Assembly (NCBI GenBank): GCA_038062615.1 | Contig: JBBTWV010000096.1 | Coordinates: forward strand, 1-26,805 | DNA: 26,805 nucleotides | Reading direction: 5' to 3' | From: JBBTWV01 sp038062615 | GTDB taxonomy: Bacteria; Patescibacteriota; Gracilibacteria; UBA1369; UM-FILTER-53-11 | In this document: piece by piece, positions 22,400 to 26,805 of the stretch | How positions within the stretch are numbered: position 1 is the first letter of the stretch | Layout: each line of letters opens with the position of its first letter | Notes under the pieces: model-generated | Databases searched by the model: none | Told to the model about the DNA's origin: nothing | What the model saw: only the letters and a program-made list of their open reading frames with translations | Made by a program: the position numbers and the translations under genes

Positions 22400-23548
22400 A
22401 TGGACTTGTTTGAGACCAAAAAAGCGCTACGGGACCACCTTACCAGCCTTACCAAAGAGTTGGTTCGTTTCCCCTCGCACGTCAATGAGCCGCTTAAAAT
22501 TTTTGAGCTCATTGAATTTATTAAATCCTATTTTGAAAAAGAAAAAGTAGTGGCGAATATGCATGTTTTTGGAGGATTGCCGTCGCTTGTTATTACCACT
22601 GAAGAAACAAAATCTCCCCGCATTCTTTTATCGGGTCATATTGATGTGGTACCCAGTTCAACGCGATACATTACGGAAGAGGAAGATGGCTGGCTCTTTG
22701 GAAGCGGCGCCATGGATATGAAGGGTGGCGTGGCCGTGATGATGGCCTTAATGAAGCACTGGAGCCGACAAGAAAAGCCGCCGTCGCTTGGCATTATGAT
22801 TACGAGCGACGAAGAAATCGGCAGTGATAACGGAACCACTCCGCTGCTGGAACAGGAAGGCTATCGCGCGGATTTTGTCCTTATTAATGAAGGACGGTAC
22901 GCTTACGATATTGTGACGCGGGAAAAGGGGATTCTTCTCGTCAATTTAGTGACGACAGGCGAGTTTATTCACAGTGCTTACCCTTGGAGAGCCAAAAATT
23001 CCATTGAAGAACTTATGAAAGCTTTACTGGAAATCAAAAAGATTTTTCCGCCGCCGTCGGATGCCTGGGTACCCACATGTAGCGTGACGATTATTCGCGG
23101 GGGAGAGGAGACCAATACCATTCCTGGGCGTGCAGAAGCCGTTTTAAACATCCGGCTCACGGGCGGCAAGCGTTGGTGCGAGGAGGCGGTGCTCAAAAAA
23201 ATAAAAAAATGTTTGCCAAAAAATATTGAAATTGCCGAGGCAAATTATGGGGAAGTATTTTTGTCGGATGAGCGGAATCCTTACATCCGCTCGCTGCGTA
23301 AAGTGGCACGCAAGGTGCTTAAAAACCCCGTTTCGTTTGGAGAAAATCACGGAGCTTCCGATGCCAGAATTTTTATGAAACATGGCATTACCACGGCGGT
23401 GCTTGGGCCGGTCGGCAAAAATCATCACACGCCGCTTGAGGCCGTAGATATTGAAAGTCTGGTTACTCATTTTGAGGTCCTTAAGAAATTTATTGCCGAA
23501 GAGAGTAGATCGCTGCAAAAAAGCCAGGTGGAAATTCTCAAAACCTAA
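22400..23548 (+). CDS. M20-family metallopeptidase/deacylase (ArgE/DapE-like)
   Basis: This 382-residue protein is a zinc hydrolase of the M20 family, which removes acyl groups from amino acids or cleaves small peptides in the cytoplasm. The five metal and catalytic sites are in place: SGHIDVVP with H80 and D82, GSGAMDMKGG with the bridging D106, SDEEIGSDNG with E138 (base) and E139, NEGR with E164, and GKNHHTPLEAVD near the C terminus with the last His. The insertion (lid) domain lies at about 175-290. The exact substrate cannot be told from the sequence, and ArgE, DapE and carboxypeptidase G2 types are all possible. It overlaps by 1 nt a possible upstream start of the YibE/F gene that I do not favour. 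Confidence 0.93.
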   Translation: MDLFETKKALRDHLTSLTKELVRFPSHVNEPLKIFELIEFIKSYFEKEKVVANMHVFGGLPSLVITTEETKSPRILLSGHIDVVPSSTRYITEEEDGWLFGSGAMDMKGGVAVMMALMKHWSRQEKPPSLGIMITSDEEIGSDNGTTPLLEQEGYRADFVLINEGRYAYDIVTREKGILLVNLVTTGEFIHSAYPWRAKNSIEELMKALLEIKKIFPPPSDAWVPTCSVTIIRGGEETNTIPGRAEAVLNIRLTGGKRWCEEAVLKKIKKCLPKNIEIAEANYGEVFLSDERNPYIRSLRKVARKVLKNPVSFGENHGASDARIFMKHGITTAVLGPVGKNHHTPLEAVDIESLVTHFEVLKKFIAEESRSLQKSQVEILKT

Positions 23549-23562
23549 TGTACACTTTTCCT

Positions 23563-24657
23563 ATGCGCCGTTTCATTTCCATCTTTTTTATTATTCTTTC
23601 TTTTGTTGGATTTGCCAGCGCTCGTAGCGATGCTCGTGATGATGTGGAGTTTTACCGCGCTCGTGTGGTAGAAGTTCTTGCCGAAGGGACGCAGGATGCT
23701 GCCGGATTTGAGCAGCCGTACCAGCGTTTGGAGGTGGAAATTCTAAGCGGATCAGAAAAAGGGAAAAAGTTGAAGGTGGAGTATGGCGGCGTCAATAGTA
23801 TTAATGAGGATCAGAAAATGAAAAAAGGGGATGATGTCGTCCTCAGCAAAGCTGAAGTCATGGGAAGTTCCGTTTATGGCGTGAATGATAAGTATCGTCT
23901 GACGCCGCTTTTGTGGATTGCGTTAGTATTTCTTGCCGTCGCCATTATTTTTGGAAGGATAAAAGGATTTACCTCTGTCATCGGAATGATTTTTAGTCTG
24001 CTATTCCTGATTAAATTTACCATTCCTCAAATTTTAGATGGGAAAGATCCGCTGACGATGTGTTTGTTGGCTGCCTTTTTTATTGGAATTGTTTCCATTT
24101 ATCTGGCTCATGGTTTCAACAAGAGGACCACTATCGCCTTGGGGAGTACCGTTATTACCTTAGGAATTGCTGCTTTTTTGGCAATATGGGCGGTGGCTTT
24201 TGCCAAACTTTCGGGAGCTTCCAGCGAGGAGGTGTGGTTTTTGCAACTGGAGGGGCTTGAAAATCTTGACCCTCGAGGGCTTTTATTGGGCGGAATGATT
24301 ATCGGTATTTTGGGCATTTTAGACGATATCACTACGGCGCAAGTGGCGGTGGTGGATGAGCTTCATCAAGCCAATCCGGGATTTTCGGTCTCGCACCTTT
24401 ATAAAAAAGGCCTTTCGGTTGGGCAGGAGCATATTGCCGCGCTTATAAATACCTTAGTTTTGGCTTATGCCGGCGTCTCTTTGCCTCTTCTCTTGCTCTT
24501 CGCTCTCGATCAGCATGAGCCGTGGTGGGTGACGCTCAATAGCGAGTTTCTTGCCGAAGAAGTGGTGCGTACGTTAGTGGGAAGTATGGCCCTGGTATTT
24601 GCCGTACCCATTTCCACTTTCTTGGCCGCCGCTTTCTACAAGCGCAAAAAGAGTTGA
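23563..24657 (+). CDS. YibE/F-like membrane protein
   Basis: This 364-residue protein matches the YibE/F-like family of multipass membrane proteins of unknown function. The N-terminal signal peptide (about 1-21, FASA cleavage) leads into a small extracytoplasmic beta domain (about 30-105, with ARVVEVLAEG and GDDVVLSKAEV). About seven helices follow, with the family motif LLGGMIIGILGILDDITTAQ near 243-262 and QEHIAALINTLVLAYAG near 292-308. ATG 23563 lies 6 nt after a TACACT hexamer. An in-frame ATG at 23548 overlaps the M20 stop and is less likely. The stop codon lies inside the -35 box of the zinc operon promoter. Confidence 0.9.
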   Translation: MRRFISIFFIILSFVGFASARSDARDDVEFYRARVVEVLAEGTQDAAGFEQPYQRLEVEILSGSEKGKKLKVEYGGVNSINEDQKMKKGDDVVLSKAEVMGSSVYGVNDKYRLTPLLWIALVFLAVAIIFGRIKGFTSVIGMIFSLLFLIKFTIPQILDGKDPLTMCLLAAFFIGIVSIYLAHGFNKRTTIALGSTVITLGIAAFLAIWAVAFAKLSGASSEEVWFLQLEGLENLDPRGLLLGGMIIGILGILDDITTAQVAVVDELHQANPGFSVSHLYKKGLSVGQEHIAALINTLVLAYAGVSLPLLLLFALDQHEPWWVTLNSEFLAEEVVRTLVGSMALVFAVPISTFLAAAFYKRKKS

Positions 24658-24682
24658 CGCTTTTGGTTTTGTTAAATACAAT
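24654..24682 (+). promoter_or_regulatory. sigma70-type promoter of the znu operon
   Basis: TTGACG (24654-24659), a 17-nt spacer and TACAAT (24677-24682) precede znuA. Transcription should start near 24689, inside the perfect palindrome AATTGCAATT (24685-24694), a position where a repressor could block initiation. The -35 box contains the YibE/F stop codon. Confidence 0.75.
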
Positions 24683-24714
24683 AAAATTGCAATTAGATTT
24701 TGTCATATTTTTTT

Positions 24715-25623
24715 ATGAAAAAAAGTATTTTCCCATCACTCATTTTTATTCTGATGCTTGCGGGTTGTGGCGCACAAACAGCTTCAGAAAGCCAAAAAAT
24801 CAATATAGTGGCTAGTTTTTATCCTTGGTATGAAATCGCGGTGCGTGTTGGAGGTGATTTGGTGAAAGTAACAAACCTTACTCCCGCCGGCGCCGAACCT
24901 CACGATTATGAGCCGACTCCGCAAGATATTATTGCCCTCAAAAAAGCGCGGCTTGTTATTTTTAACGGAGCGGGACTGGAGCCGTGGGCCGAGAAACTTA
25001 TTCCGCAGTTAGAAAAAGATGGCGCAACGACTTTTAATGCGTCCCAAAACTTTGGTGACCTCCTGCACTCCACGGATTCCCAGGAAAATTATTCCGGTCT
25101 TGATCCTCACCTCTGGCTTGACCCTTTGTCTTATAAAGACGCGGTGCAAATGGTGACGCAAAAGTTGGCCAGCCTGGATCCGGCTCAAAAAGGTGTCTAC
25201 GAAAAAAACGCTCAAAAATACATGCAAGAAATTGATGGAGTGCATGCTGATTTTGAGCGTGGTCTTAAAGTATGTAAGTTCCGTTCTTTTGTTACCAACC
25301 ATGCCGCTTTTGCCTACTTGGCACGCCGATACAACCTTACGATGGTTCCCATTGCTGGACTTTCACCCGATGCCGAGCCATCTCCGCGAGAATTGGCTAA
25401 TTTGGCAACAGATGTAAAAAAGTTGGGAGTGAAGTATATTTTGGTTGAAACTTTGGTAAGCCCCAAAGTGGCGGAGGTTCTGGCCAAAGAAGTCGGTGCA
25501 CAAACTTTGGAACTGAATCCGCTGGAAGGTCTTACGCCTGAGCAAATAAGCGACGGGAAAAATTATATTTCGGTTATGAAAGAAAATTTGGAACATCTCA
25601 AAACGGCCCTTGAATGCCCTTAG
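24715..25623 (+). CDS. znuA: zinc/manganese ABC transporter substrate-binding lipoprotein
   Basis: This 302-residue protein captures Zn2+ (or Mn2+) outside the membrane and delivers it to the ZnuB permease. It has a lipoprotein signal with LAGC (C18), then the cluster A-1/TroA fold. Expected metal ligands are H63 in EPHDYEPTP, H132 in DPHLWLDP, H196 in TNHAAFAYLARRY and E245 in LVETLVSP. Three His and an acidic residue are typical. The His-rich loop of many ZnuA proteins is absent, so zinc versus manganese cannot be decided. I chose ATG 24715, though a TTG in frame at 24700 is possible. It heads an operon with the ATPase 8 nt and the permease 12 nt downstream of each preceding stop. Confidence 0.93.
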   Translation: MKKSIFPSLIFILMLAGCGAQTASESQKINIVASFYPWYEIAVRVGGDLVKVTNLTPAGAEPHDYEPTPQDIIALKKARLVIFNGAGLEPWAEKLIPQLEKDGATTFNASQNFGDLLHSTDSQENYSGLDPHLWLDPLSYKDAVQMVTQKLASLDPAQKGVYEKNAQKYMQEIDGVHADFERGLKVCKFRSFVTNHAAFAYLARRYNLTMVPIAGLSPDAEPSPRELANLATDVKKLGVKYILVETLVSPKVAEVLAKEVGAQTLELNPLEGLTPEQISDGKNYISVMKENLEHLKTALECP

Positions 25624-25631
25624 AATGATAT

Positions 25632-26387
25632 ATGAGTAAAACTCCCATTATTGAAATCCAGCATCTTTCATTTTCTTATTGGGGGAGCCATCAAGCTCTC
25701 AAAAATATTAATCTCACCATTTACGAAGGCGATTTTGTAGGACTAATTGGCCCAAACGGAGGAGGCAAATCCACGCTCCTCAAACTTATTTTAGGAATTT
25801 TGCCGCTTCAGCACGGATCCATAAAATTATTTGGTAAGGACATAAAAAATTTTAAACACTGGAGCTGCGTTGGATATGTCGCCCAGACTTCGTTGCATTT
25901 TGATCGCCAGTTTCCTGCCACCGTCCGCGAGATTGTGGCCATGGGGCGGGTGTCGGATAAGGGCTTATTTAAGCCGCTGAGGGCTTCTGATGAAGAAATT
26001 ATCAAGCGGTCGCTGAGTGAAGTTGGCATGCTCCAATATAAAGATGTTCCGCTCCATGATCTTTCTGGAGGGCAGCAACAGCGTATTTTTATTGCACGCG
26101 CCTTGGCCAGCAATCCTTGCGTTCTTATTTTGGATGAACCCACCATTGGTATTGATATACATGCACAAGAGCAGTTCTATGCGCTTCTGCAAAAACTGCG
26201 CGAAAGCCGCAAGATGACGATTATTTTTGTGTCGCATGATATTGATGTGGTGGCGTCGCAGGCCAATATTTTTGCCTGTGTGAATGAAGAGCTGGTGTAT
26301 CACGGGGAGCCGCAGGACTTTATTAAGGAAGATTATATAGAAAAATTGTACGGAAAAAATATGCGCCATATTTTTCATGGCCACTAG
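25632..26387 (+). CDS. znuC: zinc/manganese ABC transporter ATPase
   Basis: This 251-residue ATPase powers the metal importer. Walker A GPNGGGKS is at 40-47, Q-loop VAQTS near 83-87, signature LSGGQQQR at 144-151, Walker B VLILDEP at 164-170 and the H-loop in FVSHDIDVV near 205. The sequence is typical of the ZnuC/MntB/TroB group. The ATG is 8 nt after the znuA stop, with no Shine-Dalgarno sequence. The znuB start follows 12 nt after its stop. Confidence 0.94.
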   Translation: MSKTPIIEIQHLSFSYWGSHQALKNINLTIYEGDFVGLIGPNGGGKSTLLKLILGILPLQHGSIKLFGKDIKNFKHWSCVGYVAQTSLHFDRQFPATVREIVAMGRVSDKGLFKPLRASDEEIIKRSLSEVGMLQYKDVPLHDLSGGQQQRIFIARALASNPCVLILDEPTIGIDIHAQEQFYALLQKLRESRKMTIIFVSHDIDVVASQANIFACVNEELVYHGEPQDFIKEDYIEKLYGKNMRHIFHGH

Positions 26388-26399
26388 CTCACTTGTACT

Positions 26400-26805
26400 A
26401 TGCTTGAGATTTTCCAATATGACTTCATGATTCGCGCGTTCATCGTGGGGATGGCCATCGCGTTAATGGCACCCATGATCGGCACATTTTTGGTGATGCG
26501 AAAGCTCTCTCTCTTTGCCGATTCCTTAGCGCACGTGGCGTTTGCCGGTGTGGCCATTGGCGTTATTACCGGTATCTACCCTGTACTGTCTGCCATTATT
26601 ACGTGCATTGTTGCCTCTATTCTCATAGAAAAACTCCGCACCAGCGGAAAAATTTACAGCGATGCGGTTCTCTCGCTCTTTCTCTCTGGCAGTTTGGCTA
26701 TCGCGCTGGTGCTTATAAGCCTTGCCCACGGGCTCAATGTGAATCTATTGAACTATCTTTTTGGGAGCGTGACCGCGGTGGAGCAAAGCGATCTCTATAT
26801 CATTG
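26400..26805 (+). CDS. znuB: zinc/manganese ABC transporter permease, partial (C terminus beyond window)
   Basis: The frame from ATG 26400 stays open to the window end, giving the first 135 residues of an ABC-3 family permease that carries Zn2+ or Mn2+ across the membrane. Visible features are LEIFQYDFMIRAFIVGMAI at the start and the family segment PMIGTFLVMRKLSLFADSL near 23-41. AHVAFAGVAIG follows, then helices around 50-72 and 85-105. NYLFGSVTAV near 120 is also typical of this family. It is the third gene of the znu operon. Confidence 0.92.
   Translation, partial: MLEIFQYDFMIRAFIVGMAIALMAPMIGTFLVMRKLSLFADSLAHVAFAGVAIGVITGIYPVLSAIITCIVASILIEKLRTSGKIYSDAVLSLFLSGSLAIALVLISLAHGLNVNLLNYLFGSVTAVEQSDLYII

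Noticed and set aside
4043..26805. Recoded UGA (glycine or tryptophan), as in Gracilibacteria
   Set aside because: UGA ends several genes at positions expected for the families, and no in-frame UGA interrupts any conserved gene.
1..26805. CRISPR arrays, insertion sequences, prophage or toxin-antitoxin modules
   Set aside because: I saw no spaced direct repeats, transposase motifs, phage proteins or recognisable toxin-antitoxin pairs. The only direct repeat is the two-copy element near 6182-6318.

Overview
The window reads as a compact, gene-dense chromosome segment from an uncultivated bacterium, most likely of the Patescibacteria/CPR type. Peregrinibacteria-like is my best guess, at low confidence. 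The grounds are gene content (a stripped-down mix of cell-wall, transport and tRNA/translation-accessory genes), several proteins I cannot assign, very short intergenic gaps and overlapping gene ends. UGA is used as a stop (for example at 6113, 12422, 15721 and 24655), which argues against the UGA-glycine lineages Gracilibacteria and Absconditabacteria. There are no phage, IS or CRISPR features.

Layout. 61-1530 (minus): a DUF2000 protein and a DMT-family permease. 1557-4009 (plus): uppP (undecaprenyl-diphosphate phosphatase), then a DUF47/PhoU-like regulator with a PiT phosphate transporter. 4043-6115 (plus): a 690-residue protein-kinase-like protein with a duplicated C-terminal domain of no recognised family. 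6116-6442: no protein gene, but a bidirectional terminator, a 72-nt tRNA-like RNA on the minus strand and a direct repeat. 6443-6658: a small lipoprotein. 6660-10420 (minus): a MacAB/YknXYZ-type exporter (adaptor, ATPase, permease). 10503-13449: a PGRP-type amidase, a convergent ferric-reductase-like membrane protein, and a GGQ release-factor-like rescue protein coupled to queA. 13636-17654 (plus): an L,D-transpeptidase-like protein, a membrane-anchored double rhodanese, and a PEP-synthase/RIF-phosphotransferase-like dikinase whose start overlaps the rhodanese stop. 17649-18143 (minus): ProX/YbaK deacylase, followed by a degraded msrA remnant. 18395-21258: a RhlE-like DEAD-box helicase and a GT39-like membrane glycosyltransferase, divergent from a symmetrical promoter. 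21255-24657: a PQQ-type sugar dehydrogenase, an M20 peptidase and a YibE/F membrane protein. 24715-26805 (plus): a zinc/manganese ABC uptake operon znuA-znuC-znuB, with znuB cut by the window edge.

How the genes fit together. Several genes concern the cell envelope: lipid-carrier recycling, amidase, L,D-transpeptidase, lipid-linked sugar transfer, and export by the MacAB-like pump. Others bring in phosphate and metal ions. RhlE, QueA, ProX and the GGQ protein support RNA and translation quality control.

The most striking whole-window signal is in expression. Nearly every operon-leading gene has a -10-like hexamer only about 5-14 nt before its start codon, and I find almost no Shine-Dalgarno sequences even inside operons. 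This suggests leaderless or SD-independent translation as the default. Convergent genes meet with stops that overlap or lie 1 nt apart at four places.
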